The notes beneath the pieces are model-generated. The model saw nothing but the letters and a program-made list of their open reading frames with translations, did not search any database and was not told where the DNA came from. Below are positions 44,773-56,786 of a stretch of 64,000 bases of DNA, in pieces. This DNA is from Nitrospira sp. GTDB taxonomy: Bacteria; Nitrospirota; Nitrospiria; Nitrospirales; Nitrospiraceae. The stretch spans positions 124,001 to 188,000 of the forward strand of contig JACOEK010000004.1 in NCBI GenBank assembly GCA_024998595.1, in the 5' to 3' direction. Positions within the stretch are counted from its first letter, which is position 1; each line of letters begins with the position of its first letter. The translations under genes and the position numbers were made by a program.

Positions 44773-46623
44773 TCACTCGACGCCATACGTAGTCCAATCC
44801 GAAGGTCCGAAGACCATCGCTTCATACGGCAACAGGTGTCTGCGATTTAAGCCCTGAACCCGGCTTCCACCATAGCGCGTCGTCTCGGAGCTGAAGAGCA
44901 ACGTCGTCCGCTCCTGTCCGGGTAATGACTGTATCTCTCTTGTCAGATTGCAGAATACCTGCACCGTGTTGAACGCAGGCGATCGCGTATCCCCCCGCAA
45001 CAGCTCCAGGATTACTGGGCCGTGGGGCCCACGATGCAATTGTGCATGACGTGTGGAAAAATTCCGCAAGGCAGGCCATGATCGTCGTGCCTGCAGCAGA
45101 TCCTTGTACAGCATCCTAAGACCCGCTTTTGACGGATCTTCTTCCCAGCGCCAGCTAAGTCGGCACCGCTCGAACGTCGATTCCGATTGAGGGTCTGGCG
45201 CCTCAGCTCCTTTGGCGTGAAAGGCCTCGAATTCCTTTTTCCGTCCGTTGCGAACCGCCTCGATCAACGCTGGCCCTTCGAAGGAACAAAAAAACTGAAA
45301 GGGACGCTCCTCCCCATACTCTTCACCCATAAACAACAACGGGAGATGCGGCGCGAGCAGAAGCAAAGTGGCCGCCCAACGTTGAGCGGAAGGAATCACG
45401 AGAGTGCTGAGGCGTTCGCCCGCCGCGCGGTTTCCAATTTGATCGTGGTTCTGAATGCAGCTCACGAATCGATCCCCAGGAAGTCCTGCGACCGGCGCGC
45501 CATGGCGGCGGTCGCGATGGCGGCTGTAACATCCATCCAAGGCGAACGTGTCTACGAGCACTTTCTGAAGCAACTCCTCAGGGTGATCGTAGTCCGCATA
45601 ATAACCTTGCCGCTCGCCTGTCAGATGCGCATGCACGCTATGATGGAAGTCGTCACTCCATTGTCCATCCAGGTGGTAACCGCCTTGCTCCTTCGGAAGG
45701 AGGAGGCGGACGTCGTTGAGGTCACTCTCCGCCACGATGTATGCAGGAAATCCACGTTCGAGCGCCGCCTCATCGGAGCTCTCTTTGATTTCTTGCAAGA
45801 TGTGCCGGGCGCCGAAGTCATAAATCGCATGCACGGCATCCAGCCTCAACCCATCGACATGGTAGTCACGTATCCACATCCGGGCGTTGTCGATGACAAA
45901 TGTGCGGACGGCTTCGCTTCCGGCTCCGTCGTAGTTCACGGCATCTCCCCACGGAGTGCGGTAGTGACCGGTGAAGTAGGGGCCAAACTCAGACAGGTAG
46001 TTCCCCTCGGGGCCGAGATGGTTGTAGACCACATCGATAAAACAGGCCAAGCCGTGATGATGGCAGGCGTTCACTAAGCGTTGGAGTCCTGACGGTCCGC
46101 CGTAACTCTGCTGCGGAGCATATAGAGAGACACCGTCGTAGCCCCAGTTCCTCACGCCAGGAAACTGGCCCACTGGCATCAGCTCCAGGGCCGTAATGCC
46201 TAAGTCCCGTAAAGCCGCTAGGCGCGGGATAATCGCATCAAAAGTTCCTTCCTGCGTAAAGGTGCCGACGTGGATTTCATAGAAGACCAGGTCTTGCCGC
46301 GCAATTCCCTGCCATTGGCCATCGGACCACTCAAAACCCGACACCCGTAGCACAGCGGATTGCCCGGCCACTCCCTCTGGTTGCCAACGGGAGGCTGGAT
46401 CGGCTCGGTCAGGGCCTTTGTCGAGCGAGTACGCATAGCGCTGTCCGTCAGGCACGTTCTGACCACGATACAAAAAATATCCGCACGGTTCCACAGCCAT
46501 GGCCTCTGAGCGGCGGTGTGAACCATCAATCAGAATTAAATCCACTTCCTTGGCCTTAGGAGCCCACACTCGCCATTCCAACGTCCCATCTGCAGATTCC
46601 ATTGCACCGCAACTCTGTCTCAT
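44773..46623 (-). CDS. treZ: malto-oligosyltrehalose trehalohydrolase
   Basis: This 616-residue GH13 enzyme frees trehalose from the end of maltooligosyl trehalose. An N-terminal beta domain (WRVWAPKAKEVDL) precedes the barrel. The catalytic nucleophile Asp is in DGLRLDAVHAIYDFG near residue 255, the acid/base Glu in YIVAESDLND near 290, and the third acidic residue in CIQNHDQIGNR near 385. FMGEEYGEERPFQFF near 425 is typical of TreZ. ATG 46623 is given; TTG 46647 and a GTG between them are alternatives. The partner treY is not in the window. It converges with the glycosidase-like gene. Confidence 0.93.
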   Translation of the reverse strand: MRQSCGAMESADGTLEWRVWAPKAKEVDLILIDGSHRRSEAMAVEPCGYFLYRGQNVPDGQRYAYSLDKGPDRADPASRWQPEGVAGQSAVLRVSGFEWSDGQWQGIARQDLVFYEIHVGTFTQEGTFDAIIPRLAALRDLGITALELMPVGQFPGVRNWGYDGVSLYAPQQSYGGPSGLQRLVNACHHHGLACFIDVVYNHLGPEGNYLSEFGPYFTGHYRTPWGDAVNYDGAGSEAVRTFVIDNARMWIRDYHVDGLRLDAVHAIYDFGARHILQEIKESSDEAALERGFPAYIVAESDLNDVRLLLPKEQGGYHLDGQWSDDFHHSVHAHLTGERQGYYADYDHPEELLQKVLVDTFALDGCYSRHRDRRHGAPVAGLPGDRFVSCIQNHDQIGNRAAGERLSTLVIPSAQRWAATLLLLAPHLPLLFMGEEYGEERPFQFFCSFEGPALIEAVRNGRKKEFEAFHAKGAEAPDPQSESTFERCRLSWRWEEDPSKAGLRMLYKDLLQARRSWPALRNFSTRHAQLHRGPHGPVILELLRGDTRSPAFNTVQVFCNLTREIQSLPGQERTTLLFSSETTRYGGSRVQGLNRRHLLPYEAMVFGPSDWTTYGVE

Positions 46624-47339
46624 GTACCCCACGCGATCCTCTTTCAATACGTAAGTGGCTTACCTAGTCACTGTATTTGTTTCAATGGTGGATTCCCTGA
46701 TTCCATCCCGCCGAGTACTCATAGAACCATCCTCACCTTGTATCGTACCTGTGCCGGTGGGTTTAGTCGATTCGTCAGCGCTGACGGAAACAATACTCGA
46801 CAAATCAAAAAGAGTGAGAGAAGTGGGCAATGCCGTTAGTCATAGACCTGTCATTTTACTGTGCCAATCTCGTCGAGCGTCGAGTTGCCGCGTGTCCTAT
46901 CAGCCCATCTTGTACAGGGTTGCTCTATACGTTTGTCACTGGTAAAGGCCCTTGATCCTCCAACTATCCTACGACGTGCGTCAGCGAGGAAAAAGACCAG
47001 GAATGTGTCCCGATTTATTTCCAGAATTGGAATTAAAGTGAGGATACGTAGTCCCCGGTTTCCTCTGCCTTATAAGAGCAAGCGGCAGTGGAAGCTTGCG
47101 GAATCGTTGGCCCACCGTCATCCTCCCGACCCTCCTAGTGGATCTGGACAGGCTTCAGATAGGGCAAGTCATGGATCTTACCAGGCGGGCGACTGTCTCA
47201 CAGTGCTCCGTTCGTTTCGTAAGGGATCAGGAGAATAAACATGCAAGATTCTTGAGGCTATACGTCTTAGAAGAATGAGAGCACGTGCAACATTTTTACG
47301 AAGATCGCGGGCAAGTCATTTCATGGTGTGGTAACCGGA
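46624..47339. other. 716-base gap upstream of the NRPS-PKS operon
   Basis: The gap must hold the treZ promoter (minus) and the promoter of the synthetase operon (plus). I find no convincing -35/-10 pair and no Fur-box-like dyad for the latter. GTAAG-TGG-CTTAC (46651-46663) is a small perfect dyad near the treZ start. At 47229-47255 a good ribosome site is followed by a four-codon frame. Several longer open frames here have no recognisable content. Confidence 0.45.
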
Positions 47340-50300
47340 ATGCACACAGCACTCACAGATTTGCTTCAAGCTCGAGCATCAACAACCCCTAATCGGCATG
47401 CGTATACCTACCTGCTCGATGGTGAAGCGAATGAGGTGCGGTGGAACTACGGTGAATTGGATCGGCACGCCAGGGCCATTGCCGCCTGGCTGCAATCGGT
47501 CGGGGCGGAGGGAAGTCGCGCGCTGTTGTTGTATCCGCCTGGCCTGGACTACATCGCCGCGTTTTTCGGTTGTCTTTATGCCGGCGTCGTGGCGGTGCCG
47601 GCCTATCCGCCTCAACGCCAGCGCGGCCTGCCGCGGGTACAAGCGATCCTTGCGGATTCGCGAGCCCAGTTCGCCCTCTCGACGACATCGATAGGCGGCA
47701 TGCTGACCCGTGTGACCGGCAAGGCAGGCGAATACGGCGACCTCTCAGCGCTGCAGTGGTTGAATACTGACCAGGTCGAGCCTGGCATTGAAGACAGCTG
47801 GGCACAACCACGCCTCACCTCCGATACCCTGGCCTTTCTTCAATACACGTCCGGATCGACCGGAACTCCCAAGGGCGTCAAGGTATCCCACGGGAACTTA
47901 CTGCACAATCAGCGAGCGATCCAAGAGTCCTTCGGTCATACGGCGGACGACATCATCGTGGGATGGCTGCCGCTGTATCACGACATGGGATTGATCGGAA
48001 ACGTCTTGCAGCCGCTCTATCTAGGCGCCCCCTGTATTTTGATGTCGCCGGTGCATTTCCTTCAAAAACCCGTCCGATGGTTGTCCGCCATCAGCAAATA
48101 TGGCGCGACGACGAGCGGCGGACCGAATTTTTCATACGAGCTCTGTGCGAGGCAGATCACCGACGCGCAACGCGAAAATTTGGATCTCCGTTCCTGGTCC
48201 GTGGCATTCAATGGCGCTGAACCGGTGCGGGCCGCCACCATGGAGCGCTTCTCGGAGCGGTTTCGTGAGTGTGGTTTCCGGCGACAGGCCTTCTATCCCT
48301 GTTACGGCTTGGCGGAAGCAACTCTGTTGGTCACGGGCGGAACGAAAGGCGCCGAACCGGTGGTTCGTTCGACAACAGATGTCTCCGACTCTCAAGGGGC
48401 ATCTGATACTTCCAGCGTGCGAGACAACCGAATCGTGGGTTGCGGAAGGGCCAGGGCCGGACAATCGATTTGCATCGTCCATCCCGATTCCGGCGTCCCT
48501 TGTGCAGATGGGCAGGAGGGCGAGATCTGGGTCAGCGGTCGGTCCGTGGCGCAGGGCTATTGGCAAAGGGAAGAAGAATCGAAGGCGACTTTTCAGGCGA
48601 CAGTGGCCACGAGCGGCGAAGGTCCGTTTCTCAGGACCGGGGATCTTGGGCTTCTGCAGGGTGGCGACTTGTTTGTCACGGGTCGTTTGAAGGACCTCAT
48701 CATTATTCGCGGCCGCAATCACTATCCGCAGGACATCGAACAGACCGTCGAAGCATGCCATCCGTCCCTCAGGCCCAGCGGCTGCGCGGCCTTCTCCATC
48801 ACCGAGGGAGAGGAAGAGCAGTTAGTCGTGGTGCAAGAGGTGGAACCGCGCGCCAGAATGCTCGATGTGCCTGCGATCGCCGAGGCCATCCGTCAGGCCG
48901 TAGCCCATTCTCATGAGTTGTCCGTGTCTGCCGTCGTGCTCATCAAGGCCGGCGGTCTTCCAAAAACCTCCAGTGGAAAGGTGCAGCGAGGCCTCTGCCG
49001 AACGCAATTCCTCGGCCGTTCGTTGGCGACGGTCGGCGAGTCGACTCTCCAGACCTCCTCGGGCAGGCCGGATCTTGCCGATGACCATCGCGCCTTCGGG
49101 GAAGATGAGCACAATGAGTTGGGCGCCACGATTTCCGAGATATGGGCGCAGGTGTTGGGACGACCGACAGTGGGATCGCAAGACGATTTCTTTGCCTTGG
49201 GAGGGGATTCGCTGCGTGGATTACAGGTGGTCGCGCGGCTCCAGGAGCTTCGAGGCATCGAAATTCCGCTGGATAGTCTGTTCGAGCATCCGAGGCTCGC
49301 CGCATTCACGGCGTTCGTCGCATCAGTCGATCCTGCCCAGGTTGATTCCTCACGCGAGCCGATCCCGACCATAGCGCGGGACAGCAGACTGTCCTTGTCA
49401 TTTTCCCAGGAACGGTTTTGGTTTTTCGAGCAGTTGTCATCCGGGAGTTCCATCAACAACATTCCTGTCGCGTTGCGACTGCGGGGACCGCTCGACGTGG
49501 AGGCCCTACGCAGTGCGGTCAACGAGATCGTTCGACGCCACGAGATTCTCCGGGCATCATTCGCTCTGATCGACGGTCATCCGACGCATATCATCGCTCC
49601 GCAATTGTCGCTTGCGTTGGTGGTTGAAGAACGGACCGGCGGGACCAAGGCGCAGTGCGAAGAGGACATTCTCCGCGCGGTGCGGGCGGAAGCCTGCCGG
49701 CCGTTCGATCTCGTTGCGGGGCCGCTCATCCGTTGCCGTCTATTTCGACTTGATGACAGGGACCATCTTCTGTCGGTCACCGTGCATCACATGATTGCCG
49801 ACGGCCAGTCGATGGAGATCATCCGGCGAGAATTGTTCTCCCTCTACACCGCATTCAAGGACAAACGGGCCCTCTCCCTGCCGGCACGGCCGCTTCAGTA
49901 CGTCGATGTCGCGGCGTGGCAGCGCCGGCAAGCGGGGAGTGAGACCGCGCGCCGGCAACTCGACTACTGGCGGGGCCGCCTCGATGGAGTGCCGCCGCTG
50001 CTCACGCTCTCTTGGGACTATCCACGTCCCGCAGTTCAGGGGTCTCGAGGCGCACGGTACCCGTGGAAGATTACCTCGGCCATAGGCGAGCGGCTTCAGG
50101 CAGTGGGAGGCCGTTACCGGGTGACGCCATTCATGCTGTTGCTGTCGGCCTTCGGCCTACTGCTGTCGCGATACAGTCGCCAGACCGATTTCTGCATCGG
50201 CACGCCCGTCGCCAATCGGGGACATCGGAATACGGAGGAGCTTGTCGGCTGTTTCGTCAATACGGTTGCGTTGAGGCTGGATCTGACAGGTAACCCGTCT

Positions 50301-53045
50301 TTCCCAGACTTCTTGAACCAGGTACGGAAGACCGTGCTTGAAGCGCAGGCGCATCAGGCGCTTCCCTTCGAACGGCTGGTGGATGAGTTGGGAGTGGCGA
50401 GGGATCTCGGCCATACGCCTCTGTTTCAGGTCATGTTCGTGTTGGAAGAAGCGGTGTTGGATGCGGCTTTGCTGGCAGACCTGGAGGTGTCACGTGTGCC
50501 CGTCAGCACGGACACCTCGGTGTTCGATCTCACGCTGGAGATGGTTCGGAATCGCGACGGGAGCGTGGAGGCGGTCTTCGAATACAGCACGGATCTCTTT
50601 ACCGAATCCACCATCTCGAGGATGGCCGGACACCTGCAGGAACTGCTCCGGCAACTCACGGCGGCGCCCGAGACGCGCCCGAGTGAGTGGCCGATGCTCT
50701 CGGTCGCGGAACAAGCTGCGGCGCTGGCTGATGGCAGAGGACCGCGGAAACCGGCGCTTCAGGATGCCTGTCTCCATCGCCTCATCGAAGCACACACGAG
50801 TCGCACGCCCGAGGCATTGGCGCTGGAAGCCTCGCACTGCACCCTCACCTATGACGAGTTGAATCGCAAAGCCAACCAGCTGGCGAGGTATCTCTGTCGG
50901 CAAGGAATCGGGAGGGACATACCGGTGGGGCTCTGCGTGGATCGCTCCGTGGACATGGCGGTCGGCCTATTAGGCTGTCTCAAGGCGGGCGCGACCTATG
51001 TGCCTATGGATCCTGCTTATCCGATGGAACGCAAAGCCGCGATCCTTTGCGATGCTCAACCATCCTTGATCCTGACCCAAGGCAAACAGCTTGGAACGCT
51101 GCCTCCGCAGGCGGCACCTTTTTTTCTGCTGGACGAGCAATGGGACGCCGCGGCCTCATTGCCGGACCACAATCTTTCGACCGGTCCGCACCCTGAGCAG
51201 CTGGCCTATCTGCTGTACACGTCCGGCACGACCGGACAACCAAAGGGCATCGGCATTTCCCATCGGGCCCTCACCAACCACGGTCTTGCGACGCGTGAAG
51301 CCTACGACCTTTTTCCCAAAGATCGGGTCCTGCAGTTTGCGTCGATCAGTTTCGACGTGGTGGCGGAAGAGTGTTTTCCGACGTGGCTGGCCGGCGGCAC
51401 GGTCGTGCTGCGATCCGACGAACCGGTGCCGGCCTATGACGATTTCACCACATTCCTCAGTGAGCGACAGGTGACGGTCGTCAACGTACCGACTCCCTAT
51501 TGGGCGGGATGGACCGAGGAGATGGAGCGACTTGCCGTTGCACTCCCGCCGTCGCTCAGATTGACGATCGTCGGCAGCGAGAAGGCGCAGGTGGACGATC
51601 TGCGCCGGTGGAAACGCCTGACAGACGCCTGTGCCTGGTGCAATGCGTATGGGCCGACCGAAGCCACTGTGACCGCGAGCACGTATCGCCCGGATACCGA
51701 TTCGGCGCTGCCGGCGCTGCGGTCGGTTCCCATCGGCCGGCCGATCGCCAACGTCGAGCTGTATGTCCTCGATGCTCATCTTCAACCGGTGCCGATCGGT
51801 GTACCCGGCGAACTCTACATCGGGGGAGCCGGTCTCGCGCGCGGATACCATCGGCTACCTGCGCTGACGGCTGAACGTTTCATTCCCCATCCCTTCAGTC
51901 TCGACGGAGGGGCGCGGCTGTATCGCACGGGGGATCTGGCCCGACGCAGCGCCGATGGGGTGCTGGAGTTTCTTGGGCGCGGGGATGATCAGGTCAAGAT
52001 TCGTGGTTTCCGAGTGGAACTGCAGGACATCGAAACCCACGTCCGCCTTCATCCGCAGGTGAAGGACGCGCGGGTCTGGTTGGAATCCGACACCGGCGGA
52101 GATTGGGCGGCCTTGGTTGCTGACTTGAACGACGCCGACCGTGAGCAACTGGTGAGCGACCTCGAAACACTGTCGGTGGCCGAGGCGCAATGGCTCTGCG
52201 ACCTGGCGTCGGATAGCGAGCAACGGAGGAAAACGGTGATTCAACGTAAGCCTGAGTTCGAAGTATTCCTCAAGATCAACAAGGACGAGTTCCTTACGCC
52301 TCCGCGCGCCAACCAACGTAACTGGATGTTGCGGCGCGCCCTCGACGAATTTTCCGACGATCTACTGGCGCTCGACGAAGTGGCGAAACGGTTCGTGTCC
52401 GGATCAGATCGAACCGACATCGCGCGGGAATGGGCGGGGAGTCATGCGGAGTACCGGTCTTCGGAGCTCATTATCGAAGGCCAGCAGGTCATGCAGGATT
52501 GGGAAGCGCCTTTGATGAAAGCGATGGCCGATATCGTCACCGAACAGCAGGGCGACGTCCTTGAAGTCGGTTTCGGCATGGGAATTTCTGCTTCCTATAT
52601 CCAGGCCCGTTGCCCAAGGTCACATACCATTATCGAATGCAATCAAGAAGTCATCCAAGCCTTCGGAGAATGGACGGAGCGGTATCGCGGTCGGGATATC
52701 CGGCTTGTGCAAGGGCGTTGGCAGGATGTGGTCGATGATGTGGGAATGTTCGACGGCGTTTTCTTCGATACCTATCCGGCCAGCGAGGCGGAGTTCGAGG
52801 AATCGGTGATCAACAGCATCACGTTTGCGGAGGGCTTCATCCCCGTGGCTGCGAAGCTGCTGCGTCCGGGGGGCGTCTTTTCTTATTACACCAATGAGAT
52901 CGATTCCTTCAGCCGCCGGCACCAGCGGTTTCTGCTGTCGCATTTCAGTTCATTCACGCTGAGTGTCGTCCGGTCGCTTCTGCCGCCGGACGATTGTCAT
53001 TATTGGTGGGCGGACTCCATGGTCCTCATCAAGGCGGTGAAATGA
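47340..53045 (+). CDS. hybrid FAAL-ACP-condensation-adenylation-methyltransferase NRPS; adenylation domain incomplete
   Basis: The protein is 1901 residues. (1) Fatty acyl-AMP ligase, about 1-570, with YTSGSTGTPKGV near 168 and the VAVPAYPPQRQR FAAL segment. (2) Carrier domain with GGDSL, Ser624. (3) Condensation domain about 685-1110 with HHMIADG near 816. (4) Adenylation domain from about 1145, with YTSGTTGQPKG near 1293, NAYGPTE, and the A8 motif RGFRVEL near 1553. (5) After a 100-residue spacer, a methyltransferase about 1690-1901 with VLEVGFGMGIS, IIECNQEV and FFDTYPASE, resembling guanidinoacetate N-methyltransferase. The A10 catalytic Lys is absent and lies in the next protein. By my hand alignment the binding-pocket residues are D-V-E-N-T-V-A-V-T; substrate not assigned. 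A fatty acid starter would be loaded first. ATG 47340 is chosen over GTG 47328. Confidence 0.9.
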   Translation: MHTALTDLLQARASTTPNRHAYTYLLDGEANEVRWNYGELDRHARAIAAWLQSVGAEGSRALLLYPPGLDYIAAFFGCLYAGVVAVPAYPPQRQRGLPRVQAILADSRAQFALSTTSIGGMLTRVTGKAGEYGDLSALQWLNTDQVEPGIEDSWAQPRLTSDTLAFLQYTSGSTGTPKGVKVSHGNLLHNQRAIQESFGHTADDIIVGWLPLYHDMGLIGNVLQPLYLGAPCILMSPVHFLQKPVRWLSAISKYGATTSGGPNFSYELCARQITDAQRENLDLRSWSVAFNGAEPVRAATMERFSERFRECGFRRQAFYPCYGLAEATLLVTGGTKGAEPVVRSTTDVSDSQGASDTSSVRDNRIVGCGRARAGQSICIVHPDSGVPCADGQEGEIWVSGRSVAQGYWQREEESKATFQATVATSGEGPFLRTGDLGLLQGGDLFVTGRLKDLIIIRGRNHYPQDIEQTVEACHPSLRPSGCAAFSITEGEEEQLVVVQEVEPRARMLDVPAIAEAIRQAVAHSHELSVSAVVLIKAGGLPKTSSGKVQRGLCRTQFLGRSLATVGESTLQTSSGRPDLADDHRAFGEDEHNELGATISEIWAQVLGRPTVGSQDDFFALGGDSLRGLQVVARLQELRGIEIPLDSLFEHPRLAAFTAFVASVDPAQVDSSREPIPTIARDSRLSLSFSQERFWFFEQLSSGSSINNIPVALRLRGPLDVEALRSAVNEIVRRHEILRASFALIDGHPTHIIAPQLSLALVVEERTGGTKAQCEEDILRAVRAEACRPFDLVAGPLIRCRLFRLDDRDHLLSVTVHHMIADGQSMEIIRRELFSLYTAFKDKRALSLPARPLQYVDVAAWQRRQAGSETARRQLDYWRGRLDGVPPLLTLSWDYPRPAVQGSRGARYPWKITSAIGERLQAVGGRYRVTPFMLLLSAFGLLLSRYSRQTDFCIGTPVANRGHRNTEELVGCFVNTVALRLDLTGNPSFPDFLNQVRKTVLEAQAHQALPFERLVDELGVARDLGHTPLFQVMFVLEEAVLDAALLADLEVSRVPVSTDTSVFDLTLEMVRNRDGSVEAVFEYSTDLFTESTISRMAGHLQELLRQLTAAPETRPSEWPMLSVAEQAAALADGRGPRKPALQDACLHRLIEAHTSRTPEALALEASHCTLTYDELNRKANQLARYLCRQGIGRDIPVGLCVDRSVDMAVGLLGCLKAGATYVPMDPAYPMERKAAILCDAQPSLILTQGKQLGTLPPQAAPFFLLDEQWDAAASLPDHNLSTGPHPEQLAYLLYTSGTTGQPKGIGISHRALTNHGLATREAYDLFPKDRVLQFASISFDVVAEECFPTWLAGGTVVLRSDEPVPAYDDFTTFLSERQVTVVNVPTPYWAGWTEEMERLAVALPPSLRLTIVGSEKAQVDDLRRWKRLTDACAWCNAYGPTEATVTASTYRPDTDSALPALRSVPIGRPIANVELYVLDAHLQPVPIGVPGELYIGGAGLARGYHRLPALTAERFIPHPFSLDGGARLYRTGDLARRSADGVLEFLGRGDDQVKIRGFRVELQDIETHVRLHPQVKDARVWLESDTGGDWAALVADLNDADREQLVSDLETLSVAEAQWLCDLASDSEQRRKTVIQRKPEFEVFLKINKDEFLTPPRANQRNWMLRRALDEFSDDLLALDEVAKRFVSGSDRTDIAREWAGSHAEYRSSELIIEGQQVMQDWEAPLMKAMADIVTEQQGDVLEVGFGMGISASYIQARCPRSHTIIECNQEVIQAFGEWTERYRGRDIRLVQGRWQDVVDDVGMFDGVFFDTYPASEAEFEESVINSITFAEGFIPVAAKLLRPGGVFSYYTNEIDSFSRRHQRFLLSHFSSFTLSVVRSLLPPDDCHYWWADSMVLIKAVK

Positions 53046-53046
53046 C

Positions 53047-53690
53047 ATGGCGGACCAGATGCAACGACTCCAACAACTCAGCGAGGCTCACCACCGATTG
53101 CTCCGCCTGCGCCTCATGAGACAGGAGCGGACAACCGAAGCCCGTCTGGTCGGGTATGTCGTGACTCACGAGTCCAATGTGCTGACAGGGCCGGATTTGC
53201 GCGAATTCCTCTCCCATCGAGTGCCGGACTACATGGTCCCGAGTCGATGGATGTTTCTCGATGCCTGGCCGACGACCACTCGCGGCAAGGTCGATCGGAA
53301 GGCGTTGCAGGCAATGCTGCGGTCCGCACCGGACTCCCGGCCTGAACAGGCTCTGCCGAGAGATGAACGCGAACGGGCGGTGGCGGGCATCTGGGAAGAG
53401 GTGTTGGGCGTTCGAAACATCGGTCTGCATGACAATTTCTTCGATCTGGGGGGCCATTCGCTGCTGTTGCCAAAAGTGCTGACGGAGTTGCGCACGATGG
53501 CCGCTCGCGACCTTTCGATGGTGGACCTGTTTCGATACCCCACGGTCCATACGCTGGCCGCCGCGATGGGGGAGGGCTCACAGGACGCCGGCAGTCAAGA
53601 CGCCCAGAGCCAGCGGATGAAGGACGCGCGCAAGGCGGGCGTGCGCCGGTTGAAACAGCGCCGCGCCAAAAAGATGACCTCGAGGAGCGA

Positions 53691-53694
<4 letters not shown>
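53047..53694 (+). CDS. adenylation C-terminal subdomain plus peptidyl carrier protein
   Basis: A 215-residue protein that completes the previous synthetase. After 30 variable residues comes the A9/A10 part: RLVGYVV near 35, VPDYMVPSRWMFLDAWP near 58-75, and GKVDRKAL with the catalytic Lys81. The carrier domain has FFDLGGHSLL with the phosphopantetheine Ser138. The last 40 residues are basic (many Arg, Lys, Gln). It starts one base after the NRPS stop, in a different frame, with AAGGCGG nine bases before its ATG. The upstream part of its own frame is closed by TGA at 53038. Adenylation thus needs two polypeptides, or the break is an error in the sequence. Confidence 0.88.

Positions 53695-56786
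<3,092 letters not shown>

Noticed and set aside
45187-46077. Plus-strand open frame of 296 codons
   Set aside because: Antisense to treZ, whose catalytic motifs are clear.
46861-47238. Plus-strand frame of 125 codons upstream of the NRPS
   Set aside because: Ser/Arg/Pro-rich composition, no ribosome site, no recognisable family.
47096-47278. Plus-strand 60-codon frame before the NRPS
   Set aside because: No good start context and no motif; probably chance.
53030-53050. Programmed frameshift like that of release factor 2
   Set aside because: AAA-TGA-C has the TGA-C end, but the usual slippery CTT codon and a well-placed upstream pairing site are missing. The second protein also has its own ATG and ribosome site.
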